The notes beneath the pieces were generated by a model that worked only from the letters and a program-made list of their open reading frames with translations, was not told the DNA's origin and did no database searches. From Arthrobacter sp. FW305-BF8 (GTDB lineage: Bacteria; Actinomycetota; Actinomycetes; Actinomycetales; Micrococcaceae), in the NCBI RefSeq assembly GCF_021789315.1, contig NZ_CP084561.1, positions 62,001 through 126,000 on the forward strand: a stretch of DNA of 64,000 nucleotides. Reading direction: 5' to 3'. Made by a program: the position numbers and the translations under genes. The first letter of the stretch is position 1; the number at the start of each line of letters is the position of its first letter. Positions 44,367 through 54,138 of the stretch are shown here, piece after piece.

Positions 44367-44750
44367 TGCTTCAAGTCGGCAGGCCAAAAATGCTTTGGGG
44401 TGGCATTGCTTTTCTTCGCGTGACCGCGGCGGCGCGGCCATCTCAAGGGAAGGCTAATCTGCCGGGTGATGCCGTCGAGGGCTTGTAGCTGGCTTGCATG
44501 GACGTGACTCTGGTCGCACAACTTCAAACTGATTCGTGCACAAATTGTTTGCCTAAGAACTGTTTGGTACATTGTTTCAGTTCCGCCCGGAGTGGCGCCC
44601 CCAATCCACCCCGGGCGGAGCGTACGTGCGGCGGGCGGCGGCTTACATCGCCACCATCAATTCCGCGTTCCCCCAAGTGACAAGTCGCGAACGACAGTCC
44701 TTGTGGAGTGGCTGACACCTCCGGTCTAACCGATCGGTGGGAGGAAGGGC

Positions 44751-45059
44751 ATGCCGTTGGCAGAACGAGAAGAATTCCCTGGGCTTCCTGCGAGTTCTCA
44801 GGGTAAGACTGAAGCCGCCCTCGATGCCGGTGAAACCTTTCATGGGTGCGATGCGTGGATTGCAGGACCGGACACTGTTCCAGCCGGAAGTCGCATCCGC
44901 CTCCAAAGCTACGGGCGACCCGCGCTTGACGGCGTCCTAGACGAATGGATGCCCGACGGGTCCGCTTTTTGGATCTGGTTGGATGCTGGAGCGGGGCGGC
45001 GTCTTATCCATGAGGGCGACGGCGTCCAGGTGGTTACGGAGTCCCTGCCTCACATTTAG
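44751..45059 (+). CDS. Small SH3-like protein, family member B
   Basis: A 102-aa protein with a strong GGAGGA site five bases before ATG. The first ~45 residues are variable. Residues ~46-95 (GSRIRLQSYGRPALDGVLD, WMPDGSAFWIWLDAG, RRLIHEGDGVQV) align with the proteins at 12999-13256 and 53126-53389. It lies ~470 bp from resolvase 1 and ~385 bp from a TCAGGTTGGGGTG copy. No known function. Confidence 0.65.
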   Translation: MPLAEREEFPGLPASSQGKTEAALDAGETFHGCDAWIAGPDTVPAGSRIRLQSYGRPALDGVLDEWMPDGSAFWIWLDAGAGRRLIHEGDGVQVVTESLPHI

Positions 45060-45214
45060 GGTCCTTGATAGCCGCGATCCAGCTAGCTGATGCTACCCAT
45101 CGCGCCCCAAGGTCTCGCGGTCAGCGGTCGGGCCTCACTGCGCGTGATGCAGTAGGCCGGCCTCCCAGCCGGGGTGGCTCAACGTGATTCCGTCCTCCAG
45201 CGCAGGGGACCACC

Positions 45215-45405
45215 GCGGGGCCGCTGATCAAGGACTCCCGGCTGCGGAAGATCCTTCACCGGTTCCACCGAGGTTGGCCGGCGCTTGCTGTCCGACGCCT
45301 CCGAGACGGTCCTGCGGACCTCCATGGAACTGGGTGGCAACGCCACATTCGTGGTCTTCGAGGACGCCGACGTCGATGCCGCCGTTTCGCCGGCGCCATG
45401 CTCCA
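45215..45405 (+). pseudogene. Aldehyde dehydrogenase (succinate-semialdehyde type) fragment
   Basis: GPLIKDSRLRKI, then after a frameshift SFTGSTEVGRRLLSDAS, RTSMELGGNATFVVFEDADV and DAAV. These match the middle of GabD-like aldehyde dehydrogenases, where ELGG carries the catalytic Glu. Both ends and the Cys active site are missing. The rest of 45060-45504 is without genes. Confidence 0.8.
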
Positions 45406-45504
45406 TGTGCTTCAAGTGAGGCCTGATGGATCCTCATGCAAGCGTGATATAAGAAGGATGGGTGAGCTGTGTATCGTTCCGAAGCGGCAAGATTGCATGC
45501 GCTG

Positions 45505-46512
45505 CTAGCGGTGCTTGGCAAATTGGTCTCGTTGGAAGATTGCGTAGAGCCACCACAGTGAGGGAATCACCAAAATCCCGGCGACCACGACTGCGATTGA
45601 GTTGGCTACCAGGACGTTTTCGGTGGCTGCGGCCTCGGCCAGCGCCAGGCCTGGAAGGACATAGGGATACTGTCCGATGCCCCAGCTCCACAGGAGCGCT
45701 GTAACGGCAAGGGCAGCGGAGACTCGGACGGTGAGGAAGCGGCGCCGCCACATCAGGGCCAGCGAGGCCGCCCCAGCTGCAATTGACAATGCGGCCGGGG
45801 GCGCGGCGGGCATGGACAGAAGCTGACGGAACAGCCCGGGCGCGTCCATCGCGAGCACCAGCAGCTCGACGCCGGCCACCAGGCCTGTGGCCACCCCGGA
45901 GCCCAGAGCCTTGCGTCGGAATGCTTCGGCCAAGGCCGGATCACCCTCCCTGCGCGCATCGTGGGTCAGGTACACGGCGGCAAGGTAGGCCGTTGTGGTC
46001 ACGGCGAGCAGTCCACTGGTCAGCGACGTTGGATTGACCCAGCTTGTGATCGGGTCACCTGCCGCTATCCCTGGCGGGACGCGCCCGGAGGCAAGAGAGC
46101 CTCCCACGGTCCCGAGGAAGAAGGGCGTAAGTACGGACGACAGGGCGAATGCCCCTCCGAACAGCCGTTGCTGCCACAGCTGCTGGCTCACCTTTCTGAA
46201 CGCGAAGGCGGAGCCTCTCGCGATAATGCCCACCGCAACGAGGGTCAGTGGGATGTAGAGGGTCGAGGAAACCGCTGCGAATGCCGGGGGGACCACAGTC
46301 CAGGTAAGAATGATGACGAAGATCAGCCAGACGTGGTTGGCTTCCCAGATGGGTCCGATCGAGTGCTCAATCAGGTTCCGCTGCGATCTTCCCTTCTCGG
46401 CCCGGCCGGCGATGAGATCCCAGAAGCCCCCGCCAAAGTCAGCGCCTCCGAACAATGCATACGCCGTGAGACAGACCCACATTGCTGCCATCAGCAGCTC
46501 GGCAAGCGGCAC
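45505..46512 (-). CDS. cydB: Cytochrome bd-type quinol oxidase subunit II
   Basis: A 335-aa membrane protein with ~8-9 TM segments. The N-terminal WVCLTAYALFGGADFGGGFWDL and IGPIWEANHVWLIFVIILTW are characteristic of CydB. GTG start after AGGAGG, which overlaps the cydA stop. With CydA it forms the terminal oxidase that reduces O2 with quinol. The cydCD assembly transporter genes are not adjacent. Confidence 0.92.
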   Translation of the reverse strand: MPLAELLMAAMWVCLTAYALFGGADFGGGFWDLIAGRAEKGRSQRNLIEHSIGPIWEANHVWLIFVIILTWTVVPPAFAAVSSTLYIPLTLVAVGIIARGSAFAFRKVSQQLWQQRLFGGAFALSSVLTPFFLGTVGGSLASGRVPPGIAAGDPITSWVNPTSLTSGLLAVTTTAYLAAVYLTHDARREGDPALAEAFRRKALGSGVATGLVAGVELLVLAMDAPGLFRQLLSMPAAPPAALSIAAGAASLALMWRRRFLTVRVSAALAVTALLWSWGIGQYPYVLPGLALAEAAATENVLVANSIAVVVAGILVIPSLWWLYAIFQRDQFAKHR

Positions 46513-46522
46513 CGCAGACCTC

Positions 46523-47887
46523 CTAAATGATTTTGTACCCGGTTACGTCCGACTCCTGAGGGGCCAGGGGGACGGGCTTGTCTTTGGCCAGCCGCCGCAG
46601 CACATAGACGGTGGCAACGGTGAGGAAGAGGTAGACGACCGACACGAGAATGAACCCGTAGAACAGGCCTGGTGCGGGGTTGACGGCGTCCGACGTTCTT
46701 AGGACTCCGAAGACGATCCAGGGCTGCCGGCCGACTTCAGTGACCACCCAGCCTGCTTCCAGACAGACCACCGCGATCAGTCCCGAGACCGAGGCGGCCC
46801 GCAGGAACCATTTGGTTCGCGGCAACTCCCTTCGGCGTTTCCAGGCGACCGCCATCCAGAGCGACAGCGCCAGCAGGGCAAAGCCTCCTCCGACCATCGC
46901 CTGGAAGGCGAGATGCACGACGTTTACCGGGGGCCGTGCGTCTTCCGGGACTTCATTCAATCCCATGACCTCCGCGTTGGGGTCGAAGTGCGCCAGGAGG
47001 GACAGGCCGCCGGGAATTTCGATGGCGTACTGCATGTCCCCATCAATGGCGACGCCGCCGATGTGCAGCGGGGCTGAGCGTTGGGTTTCGAAGATTCCCT
47101 CCATGGCGGCGAGTTTCACTGGCTGGTAGTCCGCGACGAAGTGGGCTGCCCAGTCGCCTACCCCAATCTGGATGGGCGTGATGGCGGCAGCGATGGTGAA
47201 GGGCAGCACGAAACCGAGCCGGTGGTATCTGTCGCGCCGCCCGCGCAGCATGGCGAAAGCGTAGACCGAGGCCATTCCAAAACCGGCCACCATGAATGCG
47301 GCGAGGATCATGTGGACGGTCTGAGGCGGGGTGGCAGGGCTGAACATAGCCGCCACCGGGTCCACCGAGATGATTCGGCCGTTCTCCTCATCGAATCCCG
47401 TCGGCTGCTGCATCCAGGCGTTCGCGGTGACCACAAAGAAGGCGCTGGCAACCCCGGCCAAAATCACGGGAATGCCTGTCAGCATGTGAACCCGCGCAGG
47501 CAGCCGGTCCCAGGCATAGAGGTAGATGCCAAGGAAGATGGCTTCGATGAAGAAGGCAATGCCCTCCAACGTGAAAGGCAGGCCGATCACCTCGCCATAC
47601 ACTCCCATCAGGCCCGGCCACAGCAAGCCCATCTCGAACGAGAGAATGGTCCCCGACACAGCCCCGACAGCGAACAAGACGCCCATCACCCGCGCCCAGC
47701 GCCGGGCCAGCAACCGGTAATTCAGGTCGCCCGTCTTATGGCCGCGCCACTCCGCCAACAATGTGATGGCCGGCATGCCGACGCCGAAACACGCCACAAT
47801 AATGTGCCAGCCCAGCGAAAGGGCCATCTGCAGACGGGCAGCCATAAGATCGACCGGCTGGACCTGGAAAACAGCATCGACGAGCAC
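46523..47887 (-). CDS. cydA: Cytochrome bd-type quinol oxidase subunit I
   Basis: A 454-aa protein with nine or so TM segments. It shows ARLQMALSLGWHIIVACFGVG with the first haem-ligand His region, SFEMGLLWPGLMGVYGEVIG, and the GRQPWIVFG motif near the C-terminus. The periplasmic quinol loop is short, as in the cyanide-insensitive (CIO) branch. GTG start preceded by GGAG. It is cotranscribed with cydB 10 bp downstream. Confidence 0.93.
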   Translation of the reverse strand: MLVDAVFQVQPVDLMAARLQMALSLGWHIIVACFGVGMPAITLLAEWRGHKTGDLNYRLLARRWARVMGVLFAVGAVSGTILSFEMGLLWPGLMGVYGEVIGLPFTLEGIAFFIEAIFLGIYLYAWDRLPARVHMLTGIPVILAGVASAFFVVTANAWMQQPTGFDEENGRIISVDPVAAMFSPATPPQTVHMILAAFMVAGFGMASVYAFAMLRGRRDRYHRLGFVLPFTIAAAITPIQIGVGDWAAHFVADYQPVKLAAMEGIFETQRSAPLHIGGVAIDGDMQYAIEIPGGLSLLAHFDPNAEVMGLNEVPEDARPPVNVVHLAFQAMVGGGFALLALSLWMAVAWKRRRELPRTKWFLRAASVSGLIAVVCLEAGWVVTEVGRQPWIVFGVLRTSDAVNPAPGLFYGFILVSVVYLFLTVATVYVLRRLAKDKPVPLAPQESDVTGYKII

Positions 47888-48375
47888 GAGCCACTCCTTA
47901 CCGCCACGCAGAGGTCAGGAAAAAACGATAACGCCAGTAGCCCCGTACCCCCTACAGAACGGAATCATGCAGGACAATGGCGCCTTCTCAGTTCTCCGCG
48001 CGCCGAAGGCTCGGACGAGCCCGGCTCAGAGGAAGCACTGACCGCTCCTTCAAGCCACGATCTGAGAGATCACCAGAAGGTTGTGGCGGAGGTCCGGTTT
48101 CCTCATGGCACTGCTGACGGCAACGCCGCAGCATATTACCCCCATTGTGATTCCCCCGGTGCAGGATGTCGCCGCTGCTCGGCGTACCGTCCTGCTTCCA
48201 TTGTCAATGGCGCCTTTCATGAAGCTTGGCCGTCTGGTGCCACGAACATTGCATGGTCTGTATGGATGTCAGCAGGGACCCGCTACCGCTTAACGTCTTC
48301 GGGCAGCCCGGCGACGACCCGCCCAGGCCGTTCATGTTGTATGCGGGGAAGGATAAGCACGGTGAAGGCGCCTCG
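47888..48375. other. Gap between the MHS transporter and cydA
   Basis: This stretch has short open frames on both strands but none that I recognise. It should contain the cydAB promoter near 47888-48000; I could not define it. Confidence 0.4.
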
Positions 48376-48412
48376 TTCCGGCGGGCGGAACGACCCAATC
48401 CGCCCGCCGGAA
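48376..48412. terminator. 14-bp hairpin after the MHS transporter gene
   Basis: TTCCGGCGGGCGGA (48376-48389) and TCCGCCCGCCGGAA (48399-48412) form a perfect stem with a 9-nt loop, 10 bp beyond the minus-strand stop at 48423. It is very probably the operon terminator. Confidence 0.8.
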
Positions 48413-48422
48413 AATGTGCGTT

Positions 48423-49730
48423 CTAGTTCCGGCTGGCGCTGAATCTGCGGCCTTGATCGAAGAGTGATCCGACGAGTACAAGGAGCCCGGCGATCACGAG
48501 GACTATTCCGACTCCGGCCGTGGAATGCGTGGGAGAGGCTACCACCATCGACAGTGCACCCAAGGGGGCAAGACCGCCCGCGACCGCGGTGCCGATCTCG
48601 CGACTGGTGCCAACTCCTGTGCTGCGGGACTCAGTGGGGAACTGGCGGCTTAGGAACGCCCCTTGGGCAGAAAACATCATGGGCGCAAGGACTCCCGTGC
48701 CGATTCCGATGGCAACGTATGCTGCCCAGGCTTGCCCGGTTTGCAGAAGGGTGAGGAAGGGGAACGCGAAGGCAGCGGCTAGAACGCCGCCGCTGAGGAT
48801 GATCGTCCTGCTGCTGAAACGGTCGCACAGGTGGCCGAAGATGGGCACTGTGATGATTGCTATGATGCCGGCTACGAGGATCGCGGAGGAATTCACGCTC
48901 GAGTTGATCTTTTGAAATTCGCCGAGGTAGGCAACGGAGAAAGTCTTGAAAATGTAGCTGAGTGCGTTGTATCCGATCGCGACAATGAAGACCACGAGCA
49001 ACCCTCGCCATTGGTGGCGGAAGACGGATCGCAGCTTTGCCCTGGGCTTTTCGGCAGCAGCTTTTTCGTACTCTGGGGACTCCGGCATTGCCTTTCGAAC
49101 CCACAGTCCGATCATGACCAGAACCAGGCTGGCGACGAAGGGAATACGCCACCCGCCGTTGATGAGGAACTGGTCGCCGTTGAGGCTTAGGACGAAGATT
49201 GTCAGGGAGGACAGGACGAGGCCGAGGTTGAGGCCCAAGGCCGGCCAGGCGCCCTGGGAACCGCGTTTCCCGTCTCGAGCGTGTTCGTAGGATACGACTG
49301 CTGCTCCCGCATATTCGGCCCCTGCGCCCATTCCCTGGAAGATCCGTAGGATTACGAGCATCGCCGGAGCCCAGTATCCGATCTGCTCGTAAGTGGGCAG
49401 GAAACCAATGAACGCTGTGGTGATTCCCATGAGGCAGAAGGTGATGACCAGCGTTTTCTTGCGGCCGAGACGGTCCCCCATCTGTCCGAAGACGATACCT
49501 CCGATTGGTCGTGCAATGAAGCCGATGGCGAAGGTGGCGAACGCCTGCAGGGTGGCGGTCTGGCTGTCCCCGGCGGGGAAGAATACTTTGCCGAAGACAA
49601 GAGAGGCCATGGTTGCGTAGAGGTAGAAGTCGTACCATTCGACGGTAGTTCCGACGATAGTGGCAGTCGCAACCCGTCGGAGGCGGGTTTTCTCCTCGAG
49701 GGGGGTTTCGTTTAGTAGTTGTGTGTTCAC
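48423..49730 (-). CDS. MHS-family MFS transporter
   Basis: A 435-aa, ~12-TM metabolite:H+ symporter. TM1 carries GTTVEWYDFYLYATMASLVFG, the TM2-TM3 loop GDRLGRKKT and TM4 RIFQGMGAGAEYAGA. GTG start after AGGAAA. It follows the L-2-hydroxyglutarate oxidase gene in the same direction, so it may import L-2-hydroxyglutarate, 2-oxoglutarate or a related dicarboxylate, as KgtP does; this is inference. Confidence 0.85.
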   Translation of the reverse strand: MNTQLLNETPLEEKTRLRRVATATIVGTTVEWYDFYLYATMASLVFGKVFFPAGDSQTATLQAFATFAIGFIARPIGGIVFGQMGDRLGRKKTLVITFCLMGITTAFIGFLPTYEQIGYWAPAMLVILRIFQGMGAGAEYAGAAVVSYEHARDGKRGSQGAWPALGLNLGLVLSSLTIFVLSLNGDQFLINGGWRIPFVASLVLVMIGLWVRKAMPESPEYEKAAAEKPRAKLRSVFRHQWRGLLVVFIVAIGYNALSYIFKTFSVAYLGEFQKINSSVNSSAILVAGIIAIITVPIFGHLCDRFSSRTIILSGGVLAAAFAFPFLTLLQTGQAWAAYVAIGIGTGVLAPMMFSAQGAFLSRQFPTESRSTGVGTSREIGTAVAGGLAPLGALSMVVASPTHSTAGVGIVLVIAGLLVLVGSLFDQGRRFSASRN

Positions 49731-49792
49731 AGGGCTTTCCTGTTTCTCTGATGCGAGGCGCAGCCGCTTCGCGGGGTTAACGGGATGGGTGC

Positions 49793-51022
49793 TTAGAGTT
49801 GCTTCGGCGCTGAAGGGAGTGAGTTCGCGGTAATGGCGGCTTCGACAATGTGTTCGGCGATGGCCAAGGAAGAGGTGGCTCCGGGGGAGGGCGCATTGCG
49901 GATGTGCGTGACCCTGCCAAGTTGCTGAATGACGAAGTCGTCCACCAGTGACCCGTCACTTCTGAGGGCCTGGGCTCGAATGCCCCTGGTGGCGCGCGAG
50001 GCGTCCGCGTCCTTCAAGGAGGGCACGTATTGCTGGGCCTGCTGGAGGAAAATTTTCTTCGAGATGACGGATCGGATTTCCCTGGCTGCTGTGGGAAGGT
50101 TTTGCGACGCGAATTTCCAGAATCCCGGGTAGGCGAGGACTTCGGCGGTGTCCCGCGGGTGGAGGCCCAACCCGTGGTAGATCTCGCGTGAGAGCGACAG
50201 GAAGGCGTTGGGACCGACCATCATCTCTCCGTCAATGCGCTTGGTTAAGTGCACTCCCAAGAAGGGATACTTCGGGTCCGGGACAGGATAGATGAGGCCC
50301 TTTACATGGTCTCGATAGTCTGGTTCCAGTACGAAGTACTGGCCGAAGAATGGTACGACTCGCGGGTCATTCTCGCCGCCGGACTTCTTGGAGAGCCTGT
50401 CTGACTGCAGCCCAGCGCAAACGACAACGAGGTCGAAGATTTGGGTTGCGCTGTCTGTCCTGACGATCACGCCTGAAGGCCCATCGGTGATCTGCTTGAC
50501 TTCGGTGTTGAGGGAGAGGGTGCCGCCGGCGGCGAGCACGTCATCGATGAGGGCGCCGGTGACTTTCGCGTAGTCTACGATGGCCGTTCCTGGGGAATGC
50601 AGCGCCGCGCGTCCGGTGGCGTTCGGTTCAACTTCTTTAATTTCCGCGGCATCCAGCATTTTCACCCCTGGAACCCCGTTGGCGAGGGCGCGCTCGTAAA
50701 TTTTCTGCAGCCGATCTTCTTCCACTTGATTCAGAGCGACGACTATTTTTCCGCACTCGTCATACGGAAGGCCCCGCTCGATGCAGAAGTCCTTGAGGAG
50801 TGATACACCTCGACGGCACAGTCGCGCCTTCAAGCCCCCCGGCTCGTAGTAGAGGCCGGCGTGGACCACCCCTGAGTTATGCCCGGTCTGGTGGGCGGCG
50901 ACATGAGGCTCTTTTTCGAAGATGGTCACCGACGAGCCAGGGAAACGCAGGGTGAGCTCACGCGCCACCGCCGCTCCGATGATCCCGGCACCCACGACGG
51001 CGAAGGACTGTTCTTTTTGCAT
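49793..51022 (-). CDS. lhgO: L-2-hydroxyglutarate oxidase family FAD enzyme
   Basis: A 409-aa DAO-family flavoprotein. GAGIIGAAVARELTLR is the FAD-binding motif, followed by EKEPHVAAHQTGHNSGVVHAGLYY, the hallmark of LhgO, and late GIRAQALRSDGSLVDDFVI. It oxidises L-2-hydroxyglutarate to 2-oxoglutarate. AGGA lies five bases before the ATG. It starts 44 bp from the divergent GntR gene, which probably regulates it. Confidence 0.88.
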   Translation of the reverse strand: MQKEQSFAVVGAGIIGAAVARELTLRFPGSSVTIFEKEPHVAAHQTGHNSGVVHAGLYYEPGGLKARLCRRGVSLLKDFCIERGLPYDECGKIVVALNQVEEDRLQKIYERALANGVPGVKMLDAAEIKEVEPNATGRAALHSPGTAIVDYAKVTGALIDDVLAAGGTLSLNTEVKQITDGPSGVIVRTDSATQIFDLVVVCAGLQSDRLSKKSGGENDPRVVPFFGQYFVLEPDYRDHVKGLIYPVPDPKYPFLGVHLTKRIDGEMMVGPNAFLSLSREIYHGLGLHPRDTAEVLAYPGFWKFASQNLPTAAREIRSVISKKIFLQQAQQYVPSLKDADASRATRGIRAQALRSDGSLVDDFVIQQLGRVTHIRNAPSPGATSSLAIAEHIVEAAITANSLPSAPKQL

Positions 51023-51050
51023 TTGTTCCTACCTCAACAATCAAAATGAG

Positions 51051-51066
51051 ATGACATACTCGTCAT
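51051..51066. promoter_or_regulatory. Candidate GntR operator in a 44-bp divergent gap
   Basis: ATGACATACTCGTCAT has ATGA/TCAT arms around an 8-bp centre and abuts the GntR GTG start at 51067. In so short a gap it must overlap both promoters, and the GntR message may be leaderless. Confidence 0.5.
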
Positions 51067-51780
51067 GTGGAAAACGTTCGCCGCGCCGGCAACTTGGCCG
51101 AGCAAGCAACCCAGCTGCTTCGTCAGGCGATCCTGGCTGGAGACCTGCAGCCGGGAGAGCTGTACACCGCCGGTCAACTGGGGGAGCAGATTGGCGGTAT
51201 CTCCAGAACTCCAGTGCGTGAAGCTTTGCTCGAACTGTCCCGATTGGGACTGGTTGAGATCGAGAAAAACCGCGGCGTCCGAGTCATCACCGCCAGCGTT
51301 GAAAGCCTTCTTCAAGGTTTCGAAGTTCGCCTGATGCTCGAAGTTCCGCTAGCCCGGCGGGCGACGGCGCTGCAAGATGAAACGACAACGACGGCTGTGA
51401 AGACTGTTTTTGAGCACTTTAGGCATGTCGCCGAAAGCGGCGATTCTGAGGCCACCTTGCGAGCTGACCGGGATTTTCACCGGAGCTTGTTGCAGGGCAG
51501 CGGCAACACGAAGGCTGTCATCCTGCTTCAGGACCAGCGCAACCTTGTGCTGATGAGCGGCGTTGGAACAGTTCCTACTTCGCGCAGTGCTATGGAATGT
51601 TTCGAGGATCATCTCGACATCTTTGACGCATTCATGACCGGAGACGTTCAGGGCGTCGGTCAGGCATTGAACAGGCACATAGTGAACACAGCCCAGATGC
51701 TGATTGCACAAGAGACACGGTCGCGGCCTGAATTCGGCACGGTAGACGCCGCTAAGCGGCTTGCCTGGTTGATGCACTAG
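51067..51780 (+). CDS. GntR-family regulator (FCD type)
   Basis: A 237-aa regulator: winged helix with ATQLLRQAILAGDLQPGELYT and ISRTPVREALLELSRLGLVE, then an FCD-type all-helical domain with DRDFHRSLLQGSGN and HLDIFDAFMTGD (metal-binding Asp/His positions). GTG start directly after a palindrome. Divergent from lhgO and the MHS transporter, which it probably controls in response to a hydroxy or keto acid. Confidence 0.9.
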   Translation: MENVRRAGNLAEQATQLLRQAILAGDLQPGELYTAGQLGEQIGGISRTPVREALLELSRLGLVEIEKNRGVRVITASVESLLQGFEVRLMLEVPLARRATALQDETTTTAVKTVFEHFRHVAESGDSEATLRADRDFHRSLLQGSGNTKAVILLQDQRNLVLMSGVGTVPTSRSAMECFEDHLDIFDAFMTGDVQGVGQALNRHIVNTAQMLIAQETRSRPEFGTVDAAKRLAWLMH

Positions 51781-52483
51781 CCTTCTCCCTGCTATTGGCA
51801 AACACTACGTTGTGTCGTGATGCAATCAAGAGTTTTACATGTGTTGCATGCAACATGCAACCACTGGACGTTTCGCTTTTAGGACCTACCTGTTCCCATC
51901 CCAAACATGAGGACGTTTCACAATGGGTAGCCGCGTGATGCTTCGCAGGTTCCCGAGCCTGGTGGCTGCGGCTCCGCCGACCGCGCCAGTGCCCACCGGG
52001 GCACCGACTGTGGCAGGGTTGATCCACTGATGTCTCAGTACTCTTGCGCCGCATCAGTACTCCGACGCTAGGGTGGACGACGTACAACACCTCCTCGGTA
52101 ACCCTGGCACCTGCCCTTGCGCCCCTGCTCGCGTGGTGCACCGCTGGCGTCATCGCTCTGGCATGGGTGTGGCGGATCTGCTGGCGGCAGGACCCCGCAG
52201 GGACTGAACGGGTTGCCGTGAGGAGTCCGTCTCCCATGTGACCGACAACGCGATCATCACCGCCTGTATCGCGAGCATCGCCGCCGTGGTCGTTGCATTG
52301 GTGCAGTCCAGCAGCCAGGGCGGAGACCCCGGCAGGAGGTGCGGAGGTCCCAAAAACGGGGGTGAGGAAGGCGTGCTCGACGGACCGTTCCCGGGGCCAT
52401 CTCTCCGGTTGGCGTTCGGGGAAGTCCCAGTGCGCACCCGTCTCGATGCCGGGTTGCTCGCGGGGGTAGGAGGGGCGGTCCGA
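51781..52483. other. Gene-poor stretch with degraded sequence
   Basis: No intact gene is evident. A frame near 52238-52330 reads TDNAIITACIASIAAVVVAL, like a short phage-type membrane protein, but has no credible end. Mosaic of remnants is the best description. Confidence 0.4.
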
Positions 52484-52727
52484 CACGATCACCTACCTTT
52501 ACTTTGCTTACCGCCGGCCCGGTCTCGACGACTTCGCCTAGGTTCTCATGCCCAAAGGAGCGTCCGGGTTCAAAGCTGGTGCGGCCCTCATACATGTGCA
52601 AATCCGAGCCACAAATATTAGGCGAGGTGATCCGCACCAGCACGTCGGCAGGGTGCTCGATTTTGGCGTCCGGTACGTCCTCAACGCTGATGTCGTTCAG
52701 TCCTTTGTAAACTACTGCCTTCACTTT
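52484..52727 (-). pseudogene. Zinc alcohol dehydrogenase (formaldehyde dehydrogenase-like), N-terminal fragment
   Basis: From a GTG at 52727 the frame reads KAVVYKGLNDISVEDVPDAK, then ITSPNICGSDLHMYEGRTSF and GHENLGEVVE up to VGDRV, where similarity stops abruptly at 52484. Cys of NICGSD and His of GHE are the catalytic zinc ligands. About 80 of the expected ~380-400 residues remain. The break point shows no repeat that I can see. Confidence 0.85.
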
Positions 52728-52882
52728 TCCGCTCTCTTCCTGTGTCCACCCTGCGGGCCGCGGAAGTATGTCGTCCAGGGCGCACGTCACCCGGGTACGC
52801 GTACATGAGCCGCAAGGGAGTGGGATACGTATAGGACCTCTGAGTCCACCCCAAAGGGGCGGGAGGCCCGAGGATTTAAGGC

Positions 52883-52915
52883 GGCTGGCCTCCCCGGAAA
52901 CCGGGCAGACCAGCC
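52883..52915. terminator. Imperfect GC-rich hairpin
   Basis: GGCTGG (52883-52888) pairs with CCAGCC (52910-52915), and CCCGG pairs with CCGGG inside the loop. It lies between the dehydrogenase fragment and member C. The rest of 52728-53125 has no gene. Confidence 0.35.
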
Positions 52916-53125
52916 CCCTTTGCGAAATAGGTACCTAAGGAGACTCGATACTTAGCACCCTTAGTAAGGATGTCGAGGGGTAGTCGACGGTGCGTGCCAA
53001 TGGCCAGGCCGAGTACGCCCGCATTCGCTGGGCTTCGAATACGCTGACCCCTCTTCCCGACAACCGAAGGACGGATGTCCGCGCCTTCCACGCCGGATTC
53101 ACCTTCCTGTGCTTTGATCAGGTTC

Positions 53126-53389
53126 ATGGATGAAAGCTTCGACGACTACATCGACGACGCCGAGAACATGGCTGCCCGCCACGCAGCACAGTGGCAGAAC
53201 CTGTGCGAGGGAGAGCAGGTCCAGGTGCGCGAGGGTGGAAGGCTGCCAGAACAAGGGATAGTCGACGCACTGATGCCCGACGGCGGCATTGTCTGGATCC
53301 GGCTCAACGGCCAGGCCGAGCGCAGGATGTACCTGGCCGGTGACCCGGTCGAACTCTTGACCACCGCCGGCACACCACCGGCGTTTTAG
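53126..53389 (+). CDS. Small SH3-like protein, family member C
   Basis: An 87-aa protein (ATG 53126; an in-frame ATG at 53075 after AAGGA would add 17 residues). An acidic helix MDESFDDYIDDAENMAARHA leads into the domain: WQNLCEGEQVQVREGG, QGIVDALMPDGGIVWIRLN and RRMYLAGDPVEL. It aligns with the proteins at 12999 and 44751 and the remnant near 57950. It is surrounded by gene fragments. Function unknown. Confidence 0.65.
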   Translation: MDESFDDYIDDAENMAARHAAQWQNLCEGEQVQVREGGRLPEQGIVDALMPDGGIVWIRLNGQAERRMYLAGDPVELLTTAGTPPAF

Positions 53390-53739
53390 CAGCACCCGAC
53401 GTCCCTGCAACTCCTCGCCATGGCTTGCATGGCGCCTGCAGCCCTCTTCCGAACCGCGGCCTTCGGCCAGAACCGGGCCAAGTCCGCATGGCGCAGGCTG
53501 AGCGCGCTGCAGACCCGTATGGTCTTCGACCGGAAGGCTCGGCCCGTTAAATTGTCCTCGTCGCTCGGCCCGTCATTCACATCTTGCGGCCAGGCTTCGA
53601 CATGGCGCCTCGTGGGTGACCACACGGGGCCGCCGCCCTGAGTTATGTCGGGCCGGCGTCATCGGCGCCGTGGCGGCGCTGACCCCCGTGGACCACCGCG
53701 ATACCTAGTCCGGCCAGTCCATCTTGTTCAGGGTCAGTC
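53390..53739. other. Region without a recognised gene
   Basis: Short overlapping open frames on both strands; none shows a start with a ribosome site or a known family. Confidence 0.35.
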
Positions 53740-53877
53740 TCAGTCGTTCGGGTCGTCTGCAAGGGCTTCGCGGGTGGACCGGTCACATTTCTGGGCCACC
53801 TGTTCGCGGCGGATGCGCTTCGGGGCGCCGACGAGATCGGAGGGTACAGGCGGGTCCTTCTCATCGTCTGATGCCAT
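53740..53877 (-). CDS. Possible 45-aa hypothetical protein
   Basis: A small, charged frame starting MASDDEKDPPVPSDLVGAPK and continuing RIRREQVAQKC to ADDPND. The composition looks coding and it starts with ATG, but no ribosome site is clear. 53878-54138 holds no other gene. Confidence 0.3.
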   Translation of the reverse strand: MASDDEKDPPVPSDLVGAPKRIRREQVAQKCDRSTREALADDPND

Positions 53878-54138
53878 GAGGCTTATCCTAGGGCGATGTC
53901 CGGCGCCCGTGCACTCGACGCCCTGAAGGCGCATGCCGCGACCATCAACGCCGCCGGTAACTGAATCGTCCCGCCCCAGAATTCACTGCCGCTGCAACTT
54001 CATCACGGACGCTCCTGGCACAGCAAGACACCCCTTACCCAGCCTCCCGCCACCGGGTCGGCCCCCAGCACCAAGAGTGAAACACCCTCGCCGGCAAAAA
54101 CGCCCTACCTCCACCCGTTCCCGGCCCATCACCGGAAT

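Noticed and set aside
47081..48442. 453-codon plus-strand frame antisense to cydA
   Set aside because: It has repetitive His/Asp/Gly/Arg composition, no family match, and covers cydA, which is unmistakable.
52238..52621. Possible phage-type small membrane protein
   Set aside because: Only the first ~25 residues look membrane-like; the rest is Gly/Pro-rich and overlaps the dehydrogenase fragment, so I mention it only as a hint.
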